From Nitrospira sp. (GTDB lineage Bacteria > Nitrospirota > Nitrospiria > Nitrospirales > Nitrospiraceae), in assembly GCA_029865485.1 (NCBI GenBank), contig JAOUGT010000013.1, positions 1-32,720 on the forward strand: DNA of 32,720 nt, in the 5' to 3' direction. Under the pieces are notes generated by a model. It was not told the origin of the DNA. It saw only the letters and a list, made by a program, of their open reading frames with translations, and ran no database searches. Every line of letters begins with the position of its first letter. Position 1 is the first letter of the stretch. The translations under genes were made by a program, and so were the position numbers. Shown piece after piece: positions 18,712-27,205 of this stretch.

Positions 18712-19346
18712 GCCAGTTTTGGAAAGTCACCATATCGGTCTTCCAACTGATCTCCAAAGATGGCGCGAGCGCGGTCAAGATCTGACGGTGTGTTGACATT
18801 AAGAAAGGATCGCCCCTCCACATCAATCGTGCGAATCTCCTCCTCCGTGACCAAACGAACACGCAGGGTAGGGTTTGTAACTAGTCTCTGTATCTTCAGA
18901 TTACCGCTGTGCATGAGCGCCTCCACAACCGGCAGGCAGTTTCGGCTATAGACGGCATGAGTCGGCTGAGGTCGCCCGTTCCAATAGGCTAGAACTACAT
19001 CCGACTCGTCCTTTTTGCCGACCATGTATTCTACGAGGCCTGCATGGATAAAGGGCATATCGCAGGCAGCGAGAAAGATATGCTTCGTCATTGCCTGCTG
19101 TAGTCCGGTATACAGTCCACCGAGACTCCCGCAGAATGGGACCAGGTCACGAATGACTGGAATGCGCGCCTCCAGCGCCGGACTATCCTGGGCAATAACT
19201 ATACAAACACGGTCAAACATGTTCGAAAGAACGTTGCAACTCCTTTCGAGCATCGTTCCCCCGCCGATGGCAAGAAAGCGTTTATCAGTCCCCATCCGTC
19301 GACTCTTGCCCCCAGCCAGGAGCACCCCTGAGACATCGCGAATCAT
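18708..19346 (-). CDS. mobA: Molybdenum cofactor guanylyltransferase
   Basis: ORF 18708..19391; start assigned to ATG at 19346 (MIRDVSGVLLAGGKSRRMGTDKRFL) because the upstream ATG lies in a terminator hairpin; CDMPFIH motif; 4-nt overlap with the GT9 gene. Confidence 0.9.
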   Translation of the reverse strand: MIRDVSGVLLAGGKSRRMGTDKRFLAIGGGTMLERSCNVLSNMFDRVCIVIAQDSPALEARIPVIRDLVPFCGSLGGLYTGLQQAMTKHIFLAACDMPFIHAGLVEYMVGKKDESDVVLAYWNGRPQPTHAVYSRNCLPVVEALMHSGNLKIQRLVTNPTLRVRLVTEEEIRTIDVEGRSFLNVNTPSDLDRARAIFGDQLEDRYGDFPKLA

Positions 19347-19366
19347 GGATGAATTACCTGCGAAAT

Positions 19367-19399
19367 AAAAAAGGGGGTGGGTTACCCCCACCCCCTTTT
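19367..19399 (-). terminator. Rho-independent terminator of the cytochrome/oxidase operon
   Basis: AAAAGGGGGTGGG-TTACC-CCCACCCCCTTTT, 13-bp stem; on the minus strand followed by a T run. Lies 36 bp past the stop of the 19435 gene. Confidence 0.92.
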
Positions 19400-19434
19400 C
19401 AGTTTACAGCACCTACTCCCGTTTCAAATGAGAA

Positions 19435-21228
19435 CTACAGTGTCTTTCCTCTTTTCTTATTCGAACGTCGTGTCAAAACCCAGCCCTCCAGAAGAACCAC
19501 ACCGACTGCAATGACGACCGGATAAATGTAGGTCTCCTGTGGAACAGGTGGATTCATGAAGGTGTAGTAGAATGCCGACACGGCCATCTTCCGTCCTGCA
19601 TCACCATTATGGCCATCCCAGGCAAAGAAGACGGTCGGAATATATTGGCCTACTTCAAAGAAGGTATCTTCATCGTAATCTTGATCCTTCTTATTTCCGA
19701 CAGGCCGCTGAATCATGACATACCACCGGCCATTCAACCATTCAGCCTTGAGAAGCTTCATCGCCTCTTCATAGTTATCCCGCTCTTCAAAATCCTTATC
19801 CCAGCCAGTCCCTTTGAAGGCACGCAGGGACCCATCCGCCTCCCACTTGACGATGTCCATGGGGAACTGTTCGTTCGTCCCGAACAGGTACCGTGGCTTG
19901 ATCGGCGCTGGAAGCTCTTTCCACTTGACTGCGGTCTCAATGGCAATGGCGTCATTATAAACCGCATAATTATTCTGTTGCGCGGCAATGGATCCTTCTT
20001 CACCGGTCTTCGGGTCCTGTTCCTTGATATCGATATTGACTTGGGTTGGAGCCCAAGGGAGCTTCCCCTCTGCCACACTCTTCGTTCTGTCATCCCACTC
20101 GAGCAGGTAGACAATGTATTTATCGTTATAGAGCGATCGCACCCAAATATCGTCCAGTCGATTGACAAAGTTTCTCGGCTTGTGGGTAATCTGCCCACCC
20201 ATGGCCACATATCGTTTTGGAGCCTTCTTCCATGCTTCATTCTCAAGATCGGTCGGGATTTCTCCTTCAACCATATCTGATGGAATGACGAAATTTATTT
20301 TGGGCTTATCAGTCAGAGGATCGATTGGTAAGGGATTACCCAGTGGATCTCGCTCACAAAGAGAATTAACAAAATTGGCAATATCCCAGCGCTCATCAAC
20401 GGTCGTGTTGTCTGCAAACGAAGGCATTGGCGTGCCGTTCACACCAGTTGAGAACGTTCTGAAAATGTTGGACACGTTGTACGGATCCTGACGACTCCCA
20501 CGGAAATTCCAACACTTATGCCAATTAGCCGGCTGAATGGAGAAGCCCCAGTCATCCTTGAGATTGAAGGCGTTTCCATCACCCCGGCCTTCCATGCCAT
20601 GACATTCAACGCACTTTTTTTCGACGATTAACTCACCACCACGCTTCCTGCTTTCATCGGTGGCCGGCTTCGGCTTCAAATCAGCCAACTGCAGCACGGT
20701 CTGACTTTCTGACTGCTTATCGGTGAATTTTCTATCTTTGACGAGCTGGGTCGTCACAAAAGAGAGGACTTGTTGACGCTGTTCCTCGCTCAAGATACCT
20801 TCCCACGGAGGCATCGCGGATCCGGGCAGACCATGCGTCACAGTTTCAAAGAGATCGTTTTGACCGGGGATCGGCTTCTTGGCATCAAACAAGGGCAACT
20901 CTCCGCTGGCCGTATGCCGAATCTTAAAAGTTCCCTGATTGAAGTTGCGTGGGCGAGGCCAGAGACGGTCGGCACCAGGCCCGTCACCTGCCCCGTCGAC
21001 CCCATGGCACCACACACATTTGGTAAAGTAGACTCGTTTCCCTGCTTCAATCATTTCTGCGGAGGGTTCAGCTGCAAGCTCTCCTTTTTTAAATCCCTCA
21101 GGGAGCCCTTGCGCTGAAACTGACGAATATCCAGCACTCGATACTAAAACCACTCCGAAGGCTGCAGCCGCGATGATCCCGGCCTTCTGAGTTATACTGT
21201 CCATCATGTTTAGCCTCATAATCTTCAT
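19435..21228 (-). CDS. Membrane-anchored diheme c-type cytochrome with C-terminal NxrC/ethylbenzene-dehydrogenase-gamma-like domain
   Basis: ORF to 21330; likely start 21207-21228 (signal peptide MMDSITQKAGIIAAAAFGVVLVSSAGYSSVSAQ). CVWCH and CVECH heme sites; large C-terminal domain (DLENEAWKKAPKR...VYLLEWDDRTKSV...); C-terminal TM. Confidence 0.85.
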   Translation of the reverse strand: MKIMRLNMMDSITQKAGIIAAAAFGVVLVSSAGYSSVSAQGLPEGFKKGELAAEPSAEMIEAGKRVYFTKCVWCHGVDGAGDGPGADRLWPRPRNFNQGTFKIRHTASGELPLFDAKKPIPGQNDLFETVTHGLPGSAMPPWEGILSEEQRQQVLSFVTTQLVKDRKFTDKQSESQTVLQLADLKPKPATDESRKRGGELIVEKKCVECHGMEGRGDGNAFNLKDDWGFSIQPANWHKCWNFRGSRQDPYNVSNIFRTFSTGVNGTPMPSFADNTTVDERWDIANFVNSLCERDPLGNPLPIDPLTDKPKINFVIPSDMVEGEIPTDLENEAWKKAPKRYVAMGGQITHKPRNFVNRLDDIWVRSLYNDKYIVYLLEWDDRTKSVAEGKLPWAPTQVNIDIKEQDPKTGEEGSIAAQQNNYAVYNDAIAIETAVKWKELPAPIKPRYLFGTNEQFPMDIVKWEADGSLRAFKGTGWDKDFEERDNYEEAMKLLKAEWLNGRWYVMIQRPVGNKKDQDYDEDTFFEVGQYIPTVFFAWDGHNGDAGRKMAVSAFYYTFMNPPVPQETYIYPVVIAVGVVLLEGWVLTRRSNKKRGKTL

Positions 21229-21262
21229 TATGTTTCGTTTGGCATTCTCGGGGATATAGCGA

Positions 21263-22306
21263 CTAATCCCAAGTCCGTGGATAGTATCCGGTGTGCCAAT
21301 ATTCAAACAAAACGACTTTCCAAATTTCATCCACGGTCAGGTGCTGTTCCCATGGTGGCATGACTGAAGCCCACGGGAATCCTTCATTGGGTAATCCAAT
21401 TCCACCCTTCGAAACACGCCAGAAGATAAATGTTTCCTGCAACTGGGCGATTGTTCCTGGATCGGTAAAATTTGCCGGAATTGGATTGAACGCAAAGGCG
21501 TGCAGCCCTCTACCATTCAGATTGTCACCATGGCAGAAATGACAGTTCTGAAAGAATATCTCACCACCCTCTCGCACATACTTCAGATAACCCTGATTCT
21601 TGTCGTCCCATGGGTTGGCATTGGGCTTCATCAAGCGCCCCATACCTTGCTCGACAATATTGGCGTTTGAGAACTCCTGATCATACTTCCCTTCCGGATT
21701 GACGCGGTAAGGGTTCTGAGATGTCTGCAGGGTATAGGTCTTACCATGCACTTTTGTGCTGGCAGGAGGGGCAGGATGTACCGTTCGCAACTCAATAGGT
21801 TCCTCCGATTTCGGCATCATGGCATTGAAGGAGAATCCCCCGATCAAAATCGGCAAGAGCACAAGATAGAGATAACGTAATAGCCTTTTCCCACCCGTTT
21901 GGGCATCAAGTACGTTTAGGATGGGTTGCTTGAATTTCGTCCAGTCCTCTTCATTCGCGGATATCCACATGAACACCGTTACAAGTCCAACTGTCCCGTA
22001 CATCGCACGCACGCTGAATGGGATTGGCGGGTAGACGCGATATTTGAGATAAACCATCAAAAATACCCAGAAGCCAATCCCTTGCCAAAAGCGTGGGAGA
22101 GCCATCCCCATAGCATTCATCATGTAGCTCAGCCCAGTAAAACCAATTACATAGCATGCCACTTCAAGCAGCAGCTGGATCGGCATATACCCTTCAACCA
22201 ATCGCACAGTAGTGGATGGAACAATATCAAAGAACATCCCACCGAGCAGGAGCAGCCCCGCTACTCCAATCAATGCACCAAGTGACATCAAAGCTTTCAT
22301 CGGCAA
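21263..22306 (-). CDS. Membrane protein with C-terminal monoheme cytochrome c domain
   Basis: Several N-terminal hydrophobic segments followed by GGEIFFQNCHFCHGDNLNGRG (CxxCH) and an ASVMPPWE axial-Met-like segment. Confidence 0.88.
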   Translation of the reverse strand: MPMKALMSLGALIGVAGLLLLGGMFFDIVPSTTVRLVEGYMPIQLLLEVACYVIGFTGLSYMMNAMGMALPRFWQGIGFWVFLMVYLKYRVYPPIPFSVRAMYGTVGLVTVFMWISANEEDWTKFKQPILNVLDAQTGGKRLLRYLYLVLLPILIGGFSFNAMMPKSEEPIELRTVHPAPPASTKVHGKTYTLQTSQNPYRVNPEGKYDQEFSNANIVEQGMGRLMKPNANPWDDKNQGYLKYVREGGEIFFQNCHFCHGDNLNGRGLHAFAFNPIPANFTDPGTIAQLQETFIFWRVSKGGIGLPNEGFPWASVMPPWEQHLTVDEIWKVVLFEYWHTGYYPRTWD

Positions 22307-22342
22307 ACTCCCTTTACTCTCCGCATGACAAACAACCGGGTC

Positions 22343-23653
22343 CTAGGAAATCTTTGGTGGTGGCGCTCCGGTTTTCACTTGCGATAAGTAGTCAACGATT
22401 TTTTTCAATGCTCCAGCGCTCAATTTCTGGCCGAAAATGGCCGGCATGGTCTTATCCGGGAATGGCTTAACAACATAGGCGCTTGGATCAACGATGGACT
22501 CCATAATATATTCAGCCGGTGATTTTGCTGTGCCCTTGTACGCCGGATCCTTTATACGCTGTGCGGCAGTGGTCCCTTCCTCAAGCTTCGGACCGATCGT
22601 CCCCATGGCACCTGGAATACCAGGAATGGTATGGCATGACACGCACTGAGCTTTGGCAAAAATTTGATCAACAGGCTCTGATCCATCTGCCAGCAGTGAC
22701 GTGGCTCCCGCAGGTTTATCATCTGCCTGCTTCGGACGGTCAGCCTCAGGAACAAACTTCTCATACGACTTCACGATGTCATCGAATGATGGAGGCTCAA
22801 CTCCCTCCCTGGCGTACATCCATGTATCAACTGCCGCAAGCTCTGCGAGACTAAGAGAGATTGGCGGCTTATGAATCGAGGGCATCGGGCTTTCTTTATC
22901 GTTCGTACCTTTCACACCATAGCCAGCAACAACATAGCAACTAGGACAGGCATGTGACTCTGCAATATATTCCTGTATGGTCTCTGCAGTGCCTGAACCA
23001 GGGAATGCTTCCTTGACAGAATACTCACGCTTTGACGGGTTACCCTTAGAGTACTTGGGGTCTTCTAAGCGCTCCTTGCGGGTTGGCAAACCCAACAAGT
23101 TTGGCGCTCTCTCACCGAGCATACCGGCATGGAAAGCATGGCAAAGCGGACATTGCCCCTTACCGATCGCACCTTGCTCCTTATTCTTTCCGACGCCGCC
23201 AAAGATAATTTCCTCACCCTTGTCAGCCAGCTGCTGAGTGGACATGGTTTCCCACGTAACCTTCTCCTCTACCGGCGGAAAGCCACCTTCCACTTGGGGA
23301 AGCCAATTCCCATAACCGGACAGGAACGCAGCCACGAAGAACATCATGCCACCGATCTTCAGAAGGGCACTGAGATTGGTGAAGTAGAGGGCCATGATGA
23401 AGGTTGTCACAGTAATCATGACTAACGAAACAGGAAGCAACCGGCTTTCGCCGTAAAAGTTAGTCTTGTAATTGGCGATCGCCATAAACAGGAGGAAGCA
23501 GGAAATAATCCCAATGAACGTCTTAAATACTGCGCGCTTCTTCGCAGCAGGGTCGCTGATGGACACCTGAAAATACACGAGCAATCCCCCAAGGATGGCC
23601 ATAGCCATCCAACCCATCGACAGTGCTTCTGTAATCAAATTACCCAAGGTCAT
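22343..23653 (-). CDS. Membrane protein with tandem cytochrome c domains (2 CxxCH)
   Basis: N-terminal TM segments; GQCPLCHAFHAG and AQCVSCHTIPG heme sites in two similar domains. Confidence 0.88.
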   Translation of the reverse strand: MTLGNLITEALSMGWMAMAILGGLLVYFQVSISDPAAKKRAVFKTFIGIISCFLLFMAIANYKTNFYGESRLLPVSLVMITVTTFIMALYFTNLSALLKIGGMMFFVAAFLSGYGNWLPQVEGGFPPVEEKVTWETMSTQQLADKGEEIIFGGVGKNKEQGAIGKGQCPLCHAFHAGMLGERAPNLLGLPTRKERLEDPKYSKGNPSKREYSVKEAFPGSGTAETIQEYIAESHACPSCYVVAGYGVKGTNDKESPMPSIHKPPISLSLAELAAVDTWMYAREGVEPPSFDDIVKSYEKFVPEADRPKQADDKPAGATSLLADGSEPVDQIFAKAQCVSCHTIPGIPGAMGTIGPKLEEGTTAAQRIKDPAYKGTAKSPAEYIMESIVDPSAYVVKPFPDKTMPAIFGQKLSAGALKKIVDYLSQVKTGAPPPKIS

Positions 23654-23731
23654 GACCTCCTACAGCTACAACTTCGCGTGGCGACATGTCCCCACACCGT
23701 CCGTTGAGCCGACTATCAACGAAGACACAGG

Positions 23732-25648
23732 TTAATGACTGGGAGCCGGCTGCGGAACACTACCAGGTATTCCAGCCTTAGACTCAACCGGAACCTTCTT
23801 TGCTGTTAAGCTACCCAACCAAAACACAAATAGAATTGTAATCCAGAAAAACAACACGTTGGCTGAAATCATGTTGGCGGCAAATCCCACCGTATGGGTA
23901 TAGGCCCATGGAGAATTGTCCCTCATGATTTCATTGACATGCCAGAAAAGCCTAACCGACGAGCGGATATAGCCCATCAATCCCATCATCCAGGTAAATG
24001 CGGTCGCCAACATAATTAGGGCGTATTGCGAGCGGGCTGAAATCTTGCCCCACTCAATCGGCCCCATTTGCTTGGCGCCCTTCATCATGAAGCTATTCAA
24101 CGCAAACATGAAGAAGAGACACGACAAAGTCGTCGCCACCTGGGGAACTGAGAGACCGACCCGTACATTTGCCGGAATGTAATAGCCGTACACGGCAAGG
24201 AAGATAATATTGAAATACGCGCAGCCGAAGAACACGCCCATAAAGATGTTACCGAACTTTGCCCACGATACAGTTGAAACTTTGTTCCCTCGCATATACC
24301 AGACAAAGCTCAACACCGTGGTGGTAATAATGACGTTAATGCCTCCGTTTTTCGCAGACATAACCCCATAGTTACCTAACACTGGGTGCTGTTGACCTCC
24401 CATGGCTTTTAGCTCTGCCGGAGTCATCACCATAGTGTGCGGGGTGATGAAGACCATATAGCCGCAGGCAAGCAGGAAGACCAGATACTTAATATAGCGC
24501 TGATATTTCTCTGCCCCACGCATACGACCCATGGCCTGCCAGAGATAGTAGTTGGTACTCAAGAATAGGATACCGATCATGGTGGCCTGAATAATAAACA
24601 ACCAAGCAAGCAGACCACCCATTAACGTAATACCCATTTGCTGACGATAGGCATACACCTCACGCATGAGCCAGTATCCGGCGAATGGCAAGGGGATTAG
24701 AAACGCGACACCCAATGCCATAGCGATGTAACCCATCCAGTCATAATGAGCACGATCCTCATCCGTTTTTGAGGCCAAAAACTTGTACGCAGCATAAGCC
24801 GCGACAACACCGCCTCCGAATGCCATATTGCCAAGGATTCGGTGGAGGTTAAGGGGATTCCAAAGTGCGGTGTGAATCACGTGCCAAATATTTCCGAGAT
24901 AGCGTCCCTGCTCATCAACACCAGCCGGGGACATCATGAAACCGATCCAGGAGTTTGCGAGGAACATGAGCAGTGTTCCGATGACGTTCAACACCACCGA
25001 CATGCTCAAATGAATCCACTTCAGAAAACCCTCCTTCATCTTGTCCCAACCATAATAATAGATATAGAGGGTTCCACTCTCCGCCACAAACATCAATGCG
25101 TAGATATGCATGACGGGGCGGAAGATACCCGACAGATACGAGAAAAATGCCGGATACAGAGTTAGAAAGGTAAAGATCAGAATACCGCCAAGGATTGCCG
25201 TAAGAGAGTAAGCCGTAAGACTGATCTTAATGAAGTCATAGGCCAGCTGATCATACCGCTTAGCAAGCGCCTTATCTTTTGTTACGACCCCCATGAACTC
25301 GATAATCATGCAGAAGATCGGCACCGCCAGCACAAAGCTTCCATAATAGAGGTGCTGCTGGTTCGCAAACCAGAGCAATACACGACTCTCAAAGTTATAC
25401 CTGGGATAATCCTTAACACCATCCGTCGTCTTAGGAGCGGGGGCACCAGAGACAATGCCTTCAGTCTTGTAATAAACATCCCGACCCTTTTCGACTTTAT
25501 CCCCATCCTTCTTCGCCGCATCGCCAGCATGAGTCTCTTCACCAATAGCCAGTGAAGGCAACGCCACGACGACCGGAAGCAGAAGGAGGCCGACCATCAT
25601 GCAGAGCGCCACAATCGAAAATACGCGCTTGCCGACTAAAAGGCCCAT
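23732..25648 (-). CDS. Cytochrome bd-like (CydA-related) oxidase subunit, paralog A
   Basis: Polytopic 638-aa protein; AESGTLYIYYYGWDKM...LANSWIGFMMSPAG resembles the CydA block FFLESTFLGLWFFGWDRL...ANSWMQxPVG; close paralog of the 29201..31075 gene. Confidence 0.85.
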   Translation of the reverse strand: MGLLVGKRVFSIVALCMMVGLLLLPVVVALPSLAIGEETHAGDAAKKDGDKVEKGRDVYYKTEGIVSGAPAPKTTDGVKDYPRYNFESRVLLWFANQQHLYYGSFVLAVPIFCMIIEFMGVVTKDKALAKRYDQLAYDFIKISLTAYSLTAILGGILIFTFLTLYPAFFSYLSGIFRPVMHIYALMFVAESGTLYIYYYGWDKMKEGFLKWIHLSMSVVLNVIGTLLMFLANSWIGFMMSPAGVDEQGRYLGNIWHVIHTALWNPLNLHRILGNMAFGGGVVAAYAAYKFLASKTDEDRAHYDWMGYIAMALGVAFLIPLPFAGYWLMREVYAYRQQMGITLMGGLLAWLFIIQATMIGILFLSTNYYLWQAMGRMRGAEKYQRYIKYLVFLLACGYMVFITPHTMVMTPAELKAMGGQQHPVLGNYGVMSAKNGGINVIITTTVLSFVWYMRGNKVSTVSWAKFGNIFMGVFFGCAYFNIIFLAVYGYYIPANVRVGLSVPQVATTLSCLFFMFALNSFMMKGAKQMGPIEWGKISARSQYALIMLATAFTWMMGLMGYIRSSVRLFWHVNEIMRDNSPWAYTHTVGFAANMISANVLFFWITILFVFWLGSLTAKKVPVESKAGIPGSVPQPAPSH

Positions 25649-25718
25649 GGAATACCTCCTTAATACACCACGTTAAATGTATGATTTTCAGAATACTCGA
25701 CAACACCTTCAGGAGGGC

Positions 25719-25850
25719 TTAGTTCTTGAAGAGATACCAGAAGTCCAGCCCTTGCATATCCATGAGGTAGTGATCAACCATCACAAAATAACCAACGGTA
25801 ATAATTAGAGAAACAACAAGTGCAATGACTGGATTGTTAAGTGCGCTCAT
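25719..25850 (-). CDS. 43-aa single-TM small protein, candidate small oxidase subunit
   Basis: Read directly: MSALNNPVIALVVSLIITVGYFVMVDHYLMDMQGLDFWYLFKN*; GAGAGGAAGAAA RBS immediately upstream of ATG. Below the ORF-track length cut-off. Confidence 0.8.
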   Translation of the reverse strand: MSALNNPVIALVVSLIITVGYFVMVDHYLMDMQGLDFWYLFKN

Positions 25851-25935
25851 TTTCTTCCTCTCCTCTGTCGACCAGTGCCATCAATCAGTTAAGCTGGACA
25901 GACCCACCCCGCACAAGACAAACCCTACGAAAAAC

Positions 25936-26058
25936 TCAACAAGGGCACTGAATACCAGCAAACCAATAGAAGAACCATAGTCCGACAGCACAAGTAATGT
26001 AAAAAATCATCTTCCCGACTTTTACCTTAAGCTCGCTATCAGGGGTAGCTGTTGCCAT
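25936..26058 (-). CDS. 40-aa single-TM small protein with C-terminal CPC, candidate small oxidase subunit
   Basis: Read directly: MATATPDSELKVKVGKMIFYITCAVGLWFFYWFAGIQCPC*; upstream GGAG RBS-like sequence. Below the ORF-track cut-off. Confidence 0.75.
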   Translation of the reverse strand: MATATPDSELKVKVGKMIFYITCAVGLWFFYWFAGIQCPC

Positions 26059-26120
26059 CGTCGTTTCACTCCAGATCAGGATAGTTATTAAGGGATAAAA
26101 TTCAGAATTACCGCATTTTC

Positions 26121-26149
26121 TTGACAGGCATCCGGCCCTGTGCTATCAA
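26121..26149 (+). promoter_or_regulatory. Putative sigma70-type promoter for the plus-strand micro-ORF
   Basis: TTGACA (26121-26126), 17-bp spacer, TATCAA (26144-26149), about 37 bp upstream of the GTG at 26187; spacer includes the dyad ACAGG-N8-CCTGT. Confidence 0.5.
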
Positions 26150-26186
26150 AATTTCTCCACTTTTAACACGAATTGGAGAGAAAATT

Positions 26187-26291
26187 GTGTCGAAAAACTC
26201 AAAAGTGTTTGACATTATAGTTTTGGCTGGAATGGTTGTCAATATCATTTTGGCCGTGTTTTTGATCCTCTACTACTTTGATTTCCTGTGA
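26187..26291 (+). CDS. 34-aa single-TM small protein
   Basis: Read directly: (GTG)MSKNSKVFDIIVLAGMVVNIILAVFLILYYFDFL*; GGAGAG RBS about 7 nt upstream. Overlaps the 3' end of the opposing gene by 47 bp. Confidence 0.65.
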   Translation: MSKNSKVFDIIVLAGMVVNIILAVFLILYYFDFL

Positions 26292-27192
26292 GTTCTTCCG
26301 GTTTTTTCTTCTCTTCTCCTACCGCATCAACGGTCGAACTTGCACAGCGAAATCCGATCGTTTCATCTCGGAAATCCGGCATCATTTTACTTCGGCTGGT
26401 AATCCGAACATCTCCTCCGCTCGTGGTATACCCACCGCCACGAAGGACACGATAGGTTCCGTACTCGGGACTCGGTGGATTCTGCTCCGGTGAGCTCTTA
26501 TAGTAAGTCTCATCATACCAATCAGCCACCCACTCCATGACATTGCCCGCACCATCCATCACTCCATAAGGACTCTTGTCACTCTGAAATGTGCCGACAC
26601 GTGCCGACGCTTCATGACCATCGTGTACCCGAGCCCAATTCGCCCCATCGGGTTGCTCACTATCCCCCCATGGCCAGAGCCGTCCGTCCGTACCGCGCAT
26701 GGCCTTTTCCCATTCGGCTTCAGTAGGAAGCCGCTTGCTTTTCCAACGACAGTATCCATCGGCGTCCTCCCAGGACACATAGACGATGGGCTGATTAATA
26801 CCACGCACCTTGGCCCCACTCTTGGCATAGCGCGAAGGCAGTCCTGGTTTTCGATGCCCCGTAGCCAGAACAAACTGCTGATACTGGTAGTTCGTCACCT
26901 CGTACCGATCAATCGCGAACGCATCCAGATAGATGGTTCGTTGCGGACGCTCATCGAACCCCCCACCCTCAGTTCCTCGAACAAACGGCCCCGCTGGAAT
27001 CGTGACCATCTCACTCGAAAGAGGTTCTTCTCCGGGAGCACTCTCAGCCATCGACACCACTTCGACAGTGGCATCAGACATGGACTTTTCATACGGCGTA
27101 ACCGTCGTCCCTCGCATGATGGCTACGATAGGCATAGCGGCGCACGCCAACACCACAAATAAGAAGACAAGTTTAAATTTTGAATCGAGCAT
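26245..27192 (-). CDS. Membrane-anchored SUMF1/FGE-fold protein (copy 1)
   Basis: N-terminal TM; MVTIPAGPFVRGTEGG...DAFAIDRYEVTNYQYQQF, RLPTEAEWEKAMRG, DGAGNVMEWVADWY, TIGFRCASS. Confidence 0.9.
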   Translation of the reverse strand: MLDSKFKLVFLFVVLACAAMPIVAIMRGTTVTPYEKSMSDATVEVVSMAESAPGEEPLSSEMVTIPAGPFVRGTEGGGFDERPQRTIYLDAFAIDRYEVTNYQYQQFVLATGHRKPGLPSRYAKSGAKVRGINQPIVYVSWEDADGYCRWKSKRLPTEAEWEKAMRGTDGRLWPWGDSEQPDGANWARVHDGHEASARVGTFQSDKSPYGVMDGAGNVMEWVADWYDETYYKSSPEQNPPSPEYGTYRVLRGGGYTTSGGDVRITSRSKMMPDFRDETIGFRCASSTVDAVGEEKKKPEELTGNQSSRGSKTRPK

Positions 27193-27205
27193 GCCGGCCT
27201 ATCAC

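Noticed and set aside
22950-22990. CPSCY in the 436-aa cytochrome as a degenerate third heme site
   Set aside because: Internal alignment places it opposite DPSAY in the second domain, away from the CxxCH position, so it is an added Cys pair and not a lost heme motif.
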